IMG/VR virus record: IMGVR_UViG_3300033153_000640
Span: 1-31,954 of that record
Direction: 5' to 3' (one strand)
Origin: a virus
Length of the DNA stretch: 31,954 bases
Below are positions 5,115-12,013 of this stretch, one piece after another. The first letter of the stretch is position 1. Each line of letters opens with the position of its first letter. Position numbers and translations under genes: made by a program. Below the pieces are notes generated by a model. That model did not search any database and was not told the origin of the DNA. It saw only the letters and a program-made list of their open reading frames with translations.

Positions 5115-6737
5115 ATGAAAGACTCTGGATACATTCCAAAAGACTTAGCGTTTAATGAAGACGCAAGAACAAAGCTTACCTCGGGAATCTCTAAAATATC
5201 TAATGCAGTTAAATCAACTCTTGGCCCTCAAGGGCAAACTGTATTGATAGAATCAACAGAACATACTCAAGGATTAACCGTTACTAAAGATGGAGTAACT
5301 GTAGCTAAATCAATATCTCTTATTGACCCAATCGAAAACCTTGCGGTTAGAATGATGAAACAAGCTTCTGAAAAAACAGCTAATACCGCTGGTGATGGAA
5401 CAACTACTGCTATTGTATTAACTGAAGCTTTAGTGAAGGCTGGTCAGAAACATATAAAAGAAGGAGATAATAAAATTAAAATAATTAGAGAGCTCAGAGT
5501 TCAAGGAGAGATAATAGATAATAAAATAAAGACAGAGGCTGTTGAGGTTACTGAGAATATGTTAGAAGATATAGCAACCATCTCTGCGAATAATGATAAA
5601 GAGATTGGTGAGATTATAGCTAAAGCATATAAAGAAGTTGGTAAAGATGGGATAGTAACTGTAGAGCGATCTCAAACAGATAAGACTTTTGCTGAAGTAA
5701 CTAATGGTATTAAAGTAGATAGAGGATGGACTTCTCCTATGTTTATTAATGACCAAAGAAAAGACGAGTGTGTATATGAAGGAGTGAAGATTCTTATATG
5801 TGATTCAGAGATTAGTAACATATTACAAATTGAGAATATATTAAAACCTATTATTAATGCGGGAGACAAGCTTTTAATTATTGGAGATTGCGGACAGAAT
5901 GTTATTAATACAATGGCAGCCAATGTTCAAAGAAATGGATTAAAGTTTTGTAATATACAACCTCCGTCATTTGGATATAAAACTCACGAGTTAATGCAAG
6001 ACATAGCATTTTCTGTAGGAGCTAAATACTTTTCTGAAAAAACAGGAGATGATTTATCTCTAATTAGAATGGAAGACTTAGGGCATGCAGATAAGATTAT
6101 AGTAGGTAAAGACTCTACTATCATTATTAAAGACGGAGAGATTACTAATGAGACTATTGATAGAGTAGAAGAATTAAGAGACCAACAAGAAAGATTAACA
6201 GCTAAACATGAGAAGGATTTTATTAATGAAAGAATAGCTTCTTTAGTTGGAGGGATAGGATGTATACATGTAGGTGCTACATCTGACATAGAACAAAAAG
6301 AAAAATTTGACCGAGTCGATGACTCGGTATGCGCGGTGCGCAGTGCCCTTCAAGAAGGAATTGTGCCAGGAGGAGGGTTGTTATTATACAATATAGCTCA
6401 AACTTATAATGGCAAAAAGACTTCTCATAAAATATTAAAAGAAGCTTTAGAAGCTCCTTTACGTCAAATTCTAAAAAATGCAGGATTAGATAAAAAAGAT
6501 ATATATGATAAGCCAGGGTTTATTCCTAATCTTCCAGAAGGAGGCCTTACTACTAAACAAAAAAAGAATATAGGATATAACGTGGTAACAGGAGAGTATG
6601 GAAATATGTTTGATATGGGGGTTATTGATCCAGCAAGAGTAACCACTCAAGCATTGTCTAACGCTATTAGTGTAGCTACTACCATATTAACTACTAACGC
6701 TATAATTACTCACGCGAGAATAAATAAGGATGAGTAA
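5115..6737 (+). CDS. groEL: GroEL-type group I chaperonin (540 aa)
   Basis: The family folds proteins inside a double heptameric ring by ATP hydrolysis. Here it probably serves phage proteins such as the capsid or tail. Full length (540 against about 545 residues). Visible landmarks are AVKSTLGPQGQTVLIE (31-46), VTKDGVTVA with Asp59, the nucleotide motif GDGTT (93-97), VDDSVCAVRSALQEGIVPGGG (401-421, catalytic Asp403) and the equatorial C-terminal part. The Gly-Gly-Met tail of bacterial GroEL is missing; the protein ends in HARINKDE. The apical domain (about 190-370) is divergent, as expected for an adapted substrate range. Bases 6310-6342, coding for the VDD loop, are locally GC-rich and hold two perfect hairpins. 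The stop overlaps the next gene's start by 8 nt. Confidence 0.97.
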   Translation: MKDSGYIPKDLAFNEDARTKLTSGISKISNAVKSTLGPQGQTVLIESTEHTQGLTVTKDGVTVAKSISLIDPIENLAVRMMKQASEKTANTAGDGTTTAIVLTEALVKAGQKHIKEGDNKIKIIRELRVQGEIIDNKIKTEAVEVTENMLEDIATISANNDKEIGEIIAKAYKEVGKDGIVTVERSQTDKTFAEVTNGIKVDRGWTSPMFINDQRKDECVYEGVKILICDSEISNILQIENILKPIINAGDKLLIIGDCGQNVINTMAANVQRNGLKFCNIQPPSFGYKTHELMQDIAFSVGAKYFSEKTGDDLSLIRMEDLGHADKIIVGKDSTIIIKDGEITNETIDRVEELRDQQERLTAKHEKDFINERIASLVGGIGCIHVGATSDIEQKEKFDRVDDSVCAVRSALQEGIVPGGGLLLYNIAQTYNGKKTSHKILKEALEAPLRQILKNAGLDKKDIYDKPGFIPNLPEGGLTTKQKKNIGYNVVTGEYGNMFDMGVIDPARVTTQALSNAISVATTILTTNAIITHARINKDE

Positions 6738-7029
6738 AAAATATTATAAAAGTCAGTATACTACAGAGTATATTAGACTTTGTGATATTAATGGAGACTT
6801 TACTAATTACACTATACATCAGTTAATAACTAATGATAGAGGTTATGATTGGACTGGGCTTTTGCACGATATAGATAATAACGGATTAAAAGAATTAATA
6901 GAGGTTACTAAGAAAGAAGGAAAGTATTGGGTGGTTCAAGGAAATCATAGACTTAAGATTCTTCAGTATTTGTACCCGAAATGTAATGTATTAAAATTTA
7001 AAATAAAAAGATATGAAACCAATAGGTAA
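6730..7029 (+). CDS. ParB/Srx-fold small protein (99 aa)
   Basis: The segment LLHDIDNNGLKELIEVTKKEGKYWVVQGNHRLKILQYL (residues 44-81) matches the ParB-like nuclease/CTPase domain: a helix, a short basic beta hairpin, then the GNHRL loop that corresponds to the family's G-x-x-R motif. Only this domain is present, with no helix-turn-helix. Such stand-alone domains occur in phages as DNA- or nucleotide-binding proteins. It overlaps groEL (ATGAGTAA) and the groES start, so it is made together with the chaperonins. A role in chaperonin function is not implied by the fold. Confidence 0.7.
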   Translation: MSKKYYKSQYTTEYIRLCDINGDFTNYTIHQLITNDRGYDWTGLLHDIDNNGLKELIEVTKKEGKYWVVQGNHRLKILQYLYPKCNVLKFKIKRYETNR

Positions 7030-7270
7030 GTATATTATAATTAAATCGATAAAAGAAGAATTAAAAACAGAATCAGGACTTTTACTTTCTGCTCAAGATG
7101 CGTCTGACTTTAGATACAAAAAAGGAGAAGTAATAAAAGAAGGAACTGATGTTAATGTCATAAAGAAAGGAGACATAGTTTATTATGACGGAGCGGCTGG
7201 ACATCAAATGCTTATTGAAGATAATCCATATACGATTATTACTGAGAGAGATGTCGTTGTTGTTTTATAA
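7013..7270 (+). CDS. groES: GroES-type co-chaperonin (85 aa)
   Basis: GroES caps the GroEL ring. Seen here: N-terminal PIGKYIIIK, the mobile-loop region KTESGLLLSAQDASDF (about 19-34, SGLLL standing for the usual GGIVL), then GEVIKEG, VIKKGDIVYYDGAAGHQMLIE and the C-terminal strand YTIITERDVVVVL. At 85 residues it is about 10 shorter than bacterial GroES, mainly in the roof and C-terminal region. The start at 7013 overlaps the upstream gene. The 3' end overlaps the convergent regulator gene by 32 nt. Its linkage to groEL strongly supports a phage-specific pair. Confidence 0.93.
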   Translation: MKPIGKYIIIKSIKEELKTESGLLLSAQDASDFRYKKGEVIKEGTDVNVIKKGDIVYYDGAAGHQMLIEDNPYTIITERDVVVVL

Positions 7271-7709
7271 AGTTATTCATTTCTATAATCATATTACGAT
7301 AAATCTTATCCATATAAGAGGCATCGTGTCTAAATAAAGGATTGGCTTGAGGGCTTTCCCCTATTTCTTCTCCATTTAATTTCTTATATAGAGTGTTAAT
7401 CATACGTTTACCTTTATAAGATAACTCATAAAGCGTTGTTTCTTTACCTTGTCTTTTTCTCCAAACATGAATCCATCCCTGTTTAAGTAGTCTATAGAAC
7501 CTCGGTTCGTCCCAAGACATACACTCTTCGAAGTCTTTAAACTTTGTTTTGTTAAATATTTGTTCGCTATAAAGGAAAAATAGCATATCTATATCGGGAG
7601 TTCCGACTTTGTATTTGGCTTTAGCCCAATACCTTATCACCCTCCAATACTTCATGTAATCGTGTGAGGGCTGAACTCTATCGTAGTTCTTTCTTATTAT
7701 ATTTGACAT
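7239..7709 (-). CDS. winged-helix transcriptional regulator-like protein (156 aa)
   Basis: The only minus-strand gene right of the hub. Residues about 40-112 have winged-helix layout: LFFLYSEQIFN, FEECMSWDEPRFYRLLKQGWIHVWRKR, then ETTLYELSYKGKRMINTLYKKL. The Leu-Tyr-Glu-Leu-Ser-x-Lys-Gly-Lys wing is typical of MarR/PadR-like proteins. The C-terminal part is a helix rich in Met/Asn. It is transcribed towards groES, and its own promoter (7737-7744) faces the promoter of the basic-protein block, so self-control or a switch between the two blocks is plausible. Fold assignment is moderate; the target is unknown. Confidence 0.7.
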   Translation of the reverse strand: MSNIIRKNYDRVQPSHDYMKYWRVIRYWAKAKYKVGTPDIDMLFFLYSEQIFNKTKFKDFEECMSWDEPRFYRLLKQGWIHVWRKRQGKETTLYELSYKGKRMINTLYKKLNGEEIGESPQANPLFRHDASYMDKIYRNMIIEMNNFIKQQRHLSQ

Positions 7710-7722
7710 TAAATTAAATTTG

Positions 7723-7730
7723 TATCTTTG
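7723..7730 (+). promoter_or_regulatory. TATCTTTG promoter of the basic-protein block
   Basis: Exact TATCTTTG with TTTG 17 nt upstream (7702-7705), 52 nt before the ATG at 7782. It forms an inverted repeat with the opposing box at 7737-7744. Confidence 0.75.
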
Positions 7731-7736
7731 CAGTCA

Positions 7737-7744
7737 CAAAGGTA
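7737..7744 (-). promoter_or_regulatory. TACCTTTG promoter of the winged-helix gene
   Basis: Minus-strand TACCTTTG fits TAnnTTTG and lies 28 nt before the winged-helix ATG. It faces the plus-strand box at 7723-7730 with only 6 nt (CAGTCA) between, so each start site would fall in the other promoter. Confidence 0.6.
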
Positions 7745-7781
7745 TTAAAATAATAACGATAAATTATAAAATCATAAAATC

Positions 7782-8366
7782 ATGCCAGATCCTAAAAAGA
7801 AAAAAACAGACAGAGAAAAGCTTAACAAATTAGTTAAGAAAAGAACTAAGACTAATGAAAGACTTAAAAAGCTAAAAGATACAGATGGCAAGATAAAGCC
7901 TTTAAGAAAGTTAAGAACAAAGATTCAGGAGAAAAAGAAGAAAAGAATCCAGAAAAAAATTAATGCCAATCCTAAAGCTCAAGAGGATAGAAAGAGAGGT
8001 AAGGATAAGGAGAGAAGAAATAAGTATAGAGAAGATATGGAAAGGTTAAATAAGGTAATAAGAAAGAAAAAAGAAACAAAAAAACCAACAAAACCAAAAA
8101 GACCAACAAAACCAAAAACTGAAGATAGGAAAAAGGATATTGAGAAGAGGCTTAAGAAGCATTTTGACATAAAGAGAAAGAACGTTGGTCCAGACGGGAC
8201 TAAGAAGAAAAAGGTTACAAAAAAAATAAATCCAGGACTTCCTCCAAGACCACCGCGTAAAAAGAAAGATTCTGAAGGAGTGAAGAAGATGATGAAGAAA
8301 GTAACAAAACGTTTAAAAAGAGATTTGAGCAATCCAATGTCTCCTTCTATTTTTGACAAACCATAA
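7782..8366 (+). CDS. extremely basic Lys-rich protein (194 aa)
   Basis: By my count 81 of 194 residues are Lys or Arg (about 42%). There is no hydrophobic core, and Pro/Lys stretches (KKPTKPKRPTKPK) lie near residues 99-112. The protein is probably disordered or a long charged helix, and ends in a less basic SNPMSPSIFDKP. It could condense DNA or fill the capsid as an internal or ejection-associated protein. I know no family for it. It starts the block behind the 7723 promoter, 5 nt before the second basic gene. The codons are strongly purine-biased on the plus strand, which creates long antisense frames of no meaning. Confidence 0.8.
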   Translation: MPDPKKKKTDREKLNKLVKKRTKTNERLKKLKDTDGKIKPLRKLRTKIQEKKKKRIQKKINANPKAQEDRKRGKDKERRNKYREDMERLNKVIRKKKETKKPTKPKRPTKPKTEDRKKDIEKRLKKHFDIKRKNVGPDGTKKKKVTKKINPGLPPRPPRKKKDSEGVKKMMKKVTKRLKRDLSNPMSPSIFDKP

Positions 8367-8371
8367 AGACT

Positions 8372-9100
8372 ATGCCACATAAACCATTTCATAGAGCTAA
8401 TGTTTCTAAAAAGAGTACGGTAAAATCTAAGTCTACTATTAAAAAAGAGGCTGACGCTAAGAAAAGAAAAGAAGCGGACGAAAGAAGAGACCGTAAGATT
8501 GAAGAGGCTAAATTAAAGCAGAAACAAAAAGCATCTACTCACACTGCTAAAGACAAAGTAAGAAGAAGTAAGGAAAAGCAAAAAGAGAAGAAAGAGAAGA
8601 TTCGTAAGAAATCTCTGCAAAAAAATATTGATGCGGATAAAAGGTCTATAAAAAAACAAGGAGACCTTGCTTCTAAAAGACAGAAAGCCAGCACTAAGTC
8701 TATAGAGAGTACTCGAGAGACTAAAGCAAAAATAAAAGAAGTACAGGCTAATACTGAGCTTACTAAGGAAAAGAGAGATAAAAAACTGGCGAGATTAAAA
8801 TCTAAGTTAGATAAGATAAAGAATAAAGAAACCAAAACTAAATCTCGATTAAAAACTAAAGAGGCTAAAAGAAAAGACAGGGAGACCAGACAAAACGAAA
8901 CAAGAAAGAAGAGAACGTCTAATCGTATAGAAAGAGAAAATACTCGTGGGAAAAAGCGAGAGGATAGAGCTACTGGTAAAACTAAAATGAATAAAGACAT
9001 TAGGAGAGCTAAAAAAAGAGCAGGAAGAAAAAAACGTTCTCAAGCTTTAACGGGTATCAAAAGATGGGATAGTTCTTGGCAGAAGGATAAATCGTACTAA
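8372..9100 (+). CDS. extremely basic coiled-coil protein (242 aa)
   Basis: By my count 94 of 242 residues are Lys or Arg (about 39%), with many Glu, Ala, Thr and Ser. The sequence looks like an uninterrupted highly charged helix, ending with RAKKRAGRKKRSQALTGIKR. The N-terminus MPHKPFHRANVSKK differs from the rest. As with its upstream neighbour, DNA compaction, packaging or ejection is a reasonable inference, but no motif proves it. An origin of the pair by duplication is possible but not visible in sequence beyond composition. Confidence 0.8.
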   Translation: MPHKPFHRANVSKKSTVKSKSTIKKEADAKKRKEADERRDRKIEEAKLKQKQKASTHTAKDKVRRSKEKQKEKKEKIRKKSLQKNIDADKRSIKKQGDLASKRQKASTKSIESTRETKAKIKEVQANTELTKEKRDKKLARLKSKLDKIKNKETKTKSRLKTKEAKRKDRETRQNETRKKRTSNRIERENTRGKKREDRATGKTKMNKDIRRAKKRAGRKKRSQALTGIKRWDSSWQKDKSY

Positions 9101-9121
9101 ACAGATATAAATAAATATTAC

Positions 9122-9129
9122 TATCTTTG
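9122..9129 (+). promoter_or_regulatory. TATCTTTG promoter
   Basis: Exact octamer 24 nt before the ATG at 9153, in the 52-nt gap after the second basic gene. Confidence 0.7.
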
Positions 9130-9152
9130 TAAAATATTAAAAATTATAAATT

Positions 9153-9362
9153 ATGAAAAAGCAAGGTTACAATTCAAGATTAGATGAGTCTTTAGGCGCA
9201 AAGCATAAAGGAAAACATTCACAATCTATGAAATCAAGAAGAGACGAGTCAAAAGCTATGTCTAAAAAAGATTACGGTCATGCGTATGGTGGAGATCACA
9301 ATATGTCTTATGAGTGTATTAATAATGTGAAGAAAAAAATCGGATCAGCAATTAGAAAATAA
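9153..9362 (+). CDS. small basic conserved phage protein (69 aa)
   Basis: Starts MKKQGYNSRLDESLGAKHKG and contains SRRDESKAMSKKDYGHAYGG. This RxDESLG / RRDESK pattern is familiar from small proteins encoded near structural genes of marine phages. It is basic and probably mostly unstructured. It is first in a run of four small genes (9153-9908) with gaps of 2 nt, so it is likely a minor virion component. Function unknown. Confidence 0.75.
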   Translation: MKKQGYNSRLDESLGAKHKGKHSQSMKSRRDESKAMSKKDYGHAYGGDHNMSYECINNVKKKIGSAIRK

Positions 9363-9364
9363 TT

Positions 9365-9571
9365 ATGGCTACTAAGGGAAGAACTAAAAAAGGAGCCTTT
9401 CCAGAAATAAAAGAATCTCGTCAGGGAGCTTTTACTAAGTGGGCTAAAAATAACGGATTCAAAGATGCGTGTAGTGCCGCTACTGCTGTAATGAAGAAGA
9501 CTGACAAGTATTCTGAAAAAGTAGTAAAAATGGCTAACTACGCTAACAACTTTGGGTGTAAAAATAAATAA
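9365..9571 (+). CDS. small basic conserved phage protein (68 aa)
   Basis: The sequence FTKWAKNNGFKDACSAATAVMKKTDKYSEKVVKMANYANNFG is a pattern that I recall from short marine phage proteins of the late region. It is helical and basic, with two Cys residues. It lies 2 nt after the 69-aa gene and 2 nt before the Cys-rich 46-aa gene. Unknown role; a virion or DNA-associated protein is the likeliest guess from position. Confidence 0.75.
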   Translation: MATKGRTKKGAFPEIKESRQGAFTKWAKNNGFKDACSAATAVMKKTDKYSEKVVKMANYANNFGCKNK

Positions 9572-9573
9572 AG

Positions 9574-9714
9574 ATGGGTAAATTATTAATTTGGTTAGGA
9601 GAGTCAATCTCTAACCTGTGGTGTAAATTCCAGTGTAAATGGAATTGGTTAATTTCAAAAATAATGTTTAATGTAGAGTCTTGTCCTAACAAGCTCTGTA
9701 CTTGTAAGAAATAA
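9574..9714 (+). CDS. tiny Cys/Trp-rich protein (46 aa)
   Basis: Direct translation: ATG at 9574, 46 codons, TAA at 9712-9714. The product has five Cys (17, 21, 37, 42, 44) and four Trp. The N-terminal half is hydrophobic (MGKLLIWLGESISNLW) and it ends ESCPNKLCTCKK. It could be membrane-associated or bind zinc through its Cys residues. It fits exactly between two neighbours with 2-nt gaps, which supports it as a gene. No family recognised. Confidence 0.65.
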   Translation: MGKLLIWLGESISNLWCKFQCKWNWLISKIMFNVESCPNKLCTCKK

Positions 9715-9716
9715 GT

Positions 9717-9908
9717 ATGCGCAGAACTAAAATTGAAGATATTCCAAATATGAAAAAATCTCGAGGCTTTGGAGATACTATACAAAAATTTACACAGGCA
9801 ACGGGAATAAAAAAAGTAGTAGACACAGTAGCAAAAAAAACAGGTAAGGATTGTGGTTGCGGAAAAAGACGAGATGCTTTAAACCGAGCTTTTCCTTACA
9901 ATAAATAA
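9717..9908 (+). CDS. small conserved phage protein with DCGCGKRRDALNRAFPY tail (63 aa)
   Basis: The region GFGDTIQKFTQATGIKKVV followed by KDCGCGKRRDALNRAFPYNK is a pattern seen in many short phage proteins near head and tail genes. A CxC pair is followed by a basic helix. Function is unknown to me. It closes the four-gene run and precedes the 181-aa virion protein by 11 nt. Confidence 0.75.
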   Translation: MRRTKIEDIPNMKKSRGFGDTIQKFTQATGIKKVVDTVAKKTGKDCGCGKRRDALNRAFPYNK

Positions 9909-9919
9909 AAAGAAAAAAA

Positions 9920-10465
9920 ATGGCATATCAAAAATTACAATCAAGAGAAGCGTTAAAAATTATACCAAGTAATACGGTAAGAATACCTGATCCAACTTCA
10001 GCAATTAACTTAATTAGCACTACAGTAGAAGCAACAGATGGAGTAACCATGTTTCAAGTAGCGGCAAATGCAGCAAGTGTTTTAACAGGAACTAACACTA
10101 AGTTCACTGAAATGAATATAAAGCAAGGTATGATTGTTTATAATGGAACAGCTTCAGAATGTTATTATGTAGTTTCGGTAGATAGCGACACTCAAATTAC
10201 TGTTTCTGCAGCTGTAGGTGGTGGTGTTTCAGATTTTATTACTATATACGAAAAACCAACAATAGGATGTACTTTGTTTGTAGGTACTGGTGGAGATATA
10301 CATGTAAAAATGGCAGAACAAGGAGGAAATGTAAATGCCGCTAATACTCCTGCTAATACAACACAGATTTATAAAAATATAGCGAATGGGTCATTTATGC
10401 CTATTCAAGTAATTCAAGTATATGTGGGGGATACTACAGCTACGGATATTATAGCAATGTGGTAA
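9920..10465 (+). CDS. beta-rich virion protein (181 aa)
   Basis: An all-beta protein of head-decoration or fibre type. Residues about 52-112 (FTEMNIKQGMIVYNG ... YVVSVDSDTQITVS) match a domain repeated in several other virion proteins of this window. The C-terminal part (GCTLFVGTGGDIHVKM ... IQVIQVYVGDTTATDIIAMW) is a second beta unit typical of small phage structural proteins with the ending ATxIIAxW. It is 1 nt before the LamG gene, so it may form part of a surface decoration or receptor-binding set. Confidence 0.7.
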   Translation: MAYQKLQSREALKIIPSNTVRIPDPTSAINLISTTVEATDGVTMFQVAANAASVLTGTNTKFTEMNIKQGMIVYNGTASECYYVVSVDSDTQITVSAAVGGGVSDFITIYEKPTIGCTLFVGTGGDIHVKMAEQGGNVNAANTPANTTQIYKNIANGSFMPIQVIQVYVGDTTATDIIAMW

Positions 10466-10466
10466 T

Positions 10467-11222
10467 ATGGCAATTGTTAACGGAAACGGAAATGCAAATC
10501 TATGGTTAGACAATAGCACACCCTACACACCACGTCCATTTTCTAATCTTTATTCAGTAAAATTTAACGGGGTTGACCAAAGACTTCAAAACACAATTAA
10601 AGCTCCTTTGTTGGGAACCCTGGGTACAGGTAATTGGAGTGTTTCTTTTTGGATAAAAGTTGATACTATGGTTACTTTTGCAAATCAAAGACTTTTTAGT
10701 TTTGGAGCTGGAGGAACTCTTCAGACTCAAATGTACATAACTTCTTCGGGGAACCTACAATTCGGAGGCCCATGGTCTGACGGATTTGCTTGGGGAGCCA
10801 GCGCAGGAACTTGGTACCACGTTATATATAGAGCAGACACAGCAGGAACAACCCAAAATGTAGGGTATGTACTTGACGGTTCTACTATTAATAATAAAAA
10901 CCAGACTATTACAACTACTTTTGACGAAACAGGAGCTACCTATATAGGAAGAAATTCAGGGTCTTATGGATTTGAAGGATGGATAGATGAGTTTGCTGTC
11001 TGGAATAAATATTTAACTGATGCCGAGTGTTTAGAAATATATAATGGGGGCGCAGGTGTAGATTTAAATACAGTAGCTGCTTCGGGGAATCTACAACACT
11101 GGTGGAGAATGGGGGATCCGGATGGAACAGCTTCTTACGCTACTATTGTTGACGCTAAAGGAAGTTTAGATTTATCAATGGTTAATCAAGTAAGTTCTGA
11201 TATTACAACAGATGTACCATAA
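10467..11222 (+). CDS. LamG/concanavalin-like adhesion protein (251 aa)
   Basis: Residues about 25-205 form a LamG-type jelly roll: LYSVKFNGVDQRL, WSVSFWIKVD, QRLFSFGAG, TWYHVIYRAD, ATYIGRNSGS, then WIDEFAVWNKYLTDAECLEIYNGG, the typical last-strand and helix signature. Such domains bind glycans and proteins. In phages they occur on virion surfaces or fibres, so host surface attachment is the likely role. The tail has WWRMGDPDG. Its stop codon overlaps the start of the next gene (TAATG). Confidence 0.85.
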   Translation: MAIVNGNGNANLWLDNSTPYTPRPFSNLYSVKFNGVDQRLQNTIKAPLLGTLGTGNWSVSFWIKVDTMVTFANQRLFSFGAGGTLQTQMYITSSGNLQFGGPWSDGFAWGASAGTWYHVIYRADTAGTTQNVGYVLDGSTINNKNQTITTTFDETGATYIGRNSGSYGFEGWIDEFAVWNKYLTDAECLEIYNGGAGVDLNTVAASGNLQHWWRMGDPDGTASYATIVDAKGSLDLSMVNQVSSDITTDVP

Positions 11223-11443
11223 TGTTATATTCTACCTTAGACATATCGCTTATAAATGACGTTAATTATACTACTGTTATACAAGGTTCAGCCGCTACGG
11301 TAAGACAAAATAACGACAGTACTTTATTTATCATATCATTTCCTAATGATAATATTCCACCGATTGCAGAAGGAGAGACGCATTACACTTGGACAGAAAT
11401 TTACGAACTAACTACTAACCCGGATAACGGTTGGGTTGAATAA
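11222..11443 (+). CDS. small hypothetical protein (73 aa)
   Basis: A 73-residue acidic protein with beta-prone sequence (STLDISLINDVNYTTVIQG, TLFIISFPNDN) and a Trp-containing end (TNPDNGWVE). It is coupled to the LamG gene by TAATG. I recognise no family. It may be an accessory or cap of the LamG protein, an inference from coupling only. Confidence 0.65.
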   Translation: MLYSTLDISLINDVNYTTVIQGSAATVRQNNDSTLFIISFPNDNIPPIAEGETHYTWTEIYELTTNPDNGWVE

Positions 11444-11455
11444 AAATAAACAATT

Positions 11456-11761
11456 ATGCCTAAAACAGAAAAAAAACATCGTACCAAAAAGAAGAATGAG
11501 AAAAGAAAGAGTGACGGATTAAATTATAATACACAGCCTTCTGTATCAGATTCAGCAAATAGAGGTAATGTTGTAAAGCCGGTGGTAATTGAGAAAAAGA
11601 AAAAGGAAACATATAATCCTGGTAAGAACGCTCCAAAGCCTGGTAAAGTATATGACCCTGTTAAAGCCAGAATAAATAAATTAAAGAAAAGTAATTCTCT
11701 TATTGCTTTAGGTACAGGTATCTCGGATACAGTAAAATCCTTCAAAAAGAAGAAGCCATAA
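11456..11761 (+). CDS. basic hypothetical protein (101 aa)
   Basis: Lys-rich and Pro/Asn-containing. It begins MPKTEKKHRTKKKNEKRK and ends with a helix (DTVKSFKKKKP). It resembles in composition the basic proteins at 7782-9100 but is less extreme. Probably unstructured; possibly DNA-binding or virion-internal. No recognised domain. Confidence 0.7.
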   Translation: MPKTEKKHRTKKKNEKRKSDGLNYNTQPSVSDSANRGNVVKPVVIEKKKKETYNPGKNAPKPGKVYDPVKARINKLKKSNSLIALGTGISDTVKSFKKKKP

Positions 11762-11768
11762 AATTTAT

Positions 11769-11776
11769 TATATTTG
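11769..11776 (+). promoter_or_regulatory. weak candidate -7 box TATATTTG
   Basis: TATATTTG fits TAnnTTTG but lies only 6 nt before the ATG at 11782, so a transcript from it would be leaderless for that ATG. It could serve the lysis cassette starting at 11855. Confidence 0.3.
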
Positions 11777-11781
11777 CAATT

Positions 11782-11862
11782 ATGAATTGGACACAAACAG
11801 CAACGGGGAACGGAAAAATAACGTGGGTACAAACCGCAACTTATCCTTTAAAAAATGACTAA
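11782..11862 (+). CDS. possible tiny peptide ahead of lysis cassette (26 aa)
   Basis: ATG at 11782, 26 codons, TAA at 11860-11862. The peptide contains the near-repeat WTQTATGNGKITWVQTATYP. Its stop overlaps the start of the next gene (AATGACTAA), which would allow coupling. It is very short, with no independent support, so it may be only a leader. Confidence 0.35.
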   Translation: MNWTQTATGNGKITWVQTATYPLKND

Positions 11863-12013
11863 AGAAGTGAAAGACACCATCGAAGTAGTAGCAGCCAATG
11901 GGGGAGCCTTGGGATTAACCCTTACTCAATGTAATGAAATTTTACAATTTGTTTCTTTAAGCTTAGCGATAGCCTTCACGGTTTATAAGTTTGCTAAAGC
12001 AAAGAAGAAATGA
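11855..12013 (+). CDS. small one-TM protein, candidate pinholin or antiholin (52 aa)
   Basis: Direct translation: ATG at 11855, 52 codons, TGA at 12011-12013. One hydrophobic segment (about 29-46, ILQFVSLSLAIAFTVYKFA) follows a polar N-terminus and is followed by a basic tail (KAKKK). The TGA overlaps the endolysin ATG (ATGA), a classic lysis-cassette arrangement. Size, single membrane span and position suggest a holin, antiholin or other lysis accessory; a second holin lies at 12685. Confidence 0.65.
   Translation: MTKEVKDTIEVVAANGGALGLTLTQCNEILQFVSLSLAIAFTVYKFAKAKKK

Noticed and set aside
4967-5155. Plus-strand 62-codon frame overlapping the groEL promoter
   Set aside because: It covers the promoter and overlaps the start of groEL in another frame. 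Composition is that of AT-rich non-coding DNA (Ile/Tyr/Asn/Lys).
8539-9043. Long antisense frames opposite the Lys-rich genes
   Set aside because: They arise because AAA/AAG/AGA codons give TTT/CTT/TCT on the other strand. Products are Phe/Leu/Ser-rich without structure.
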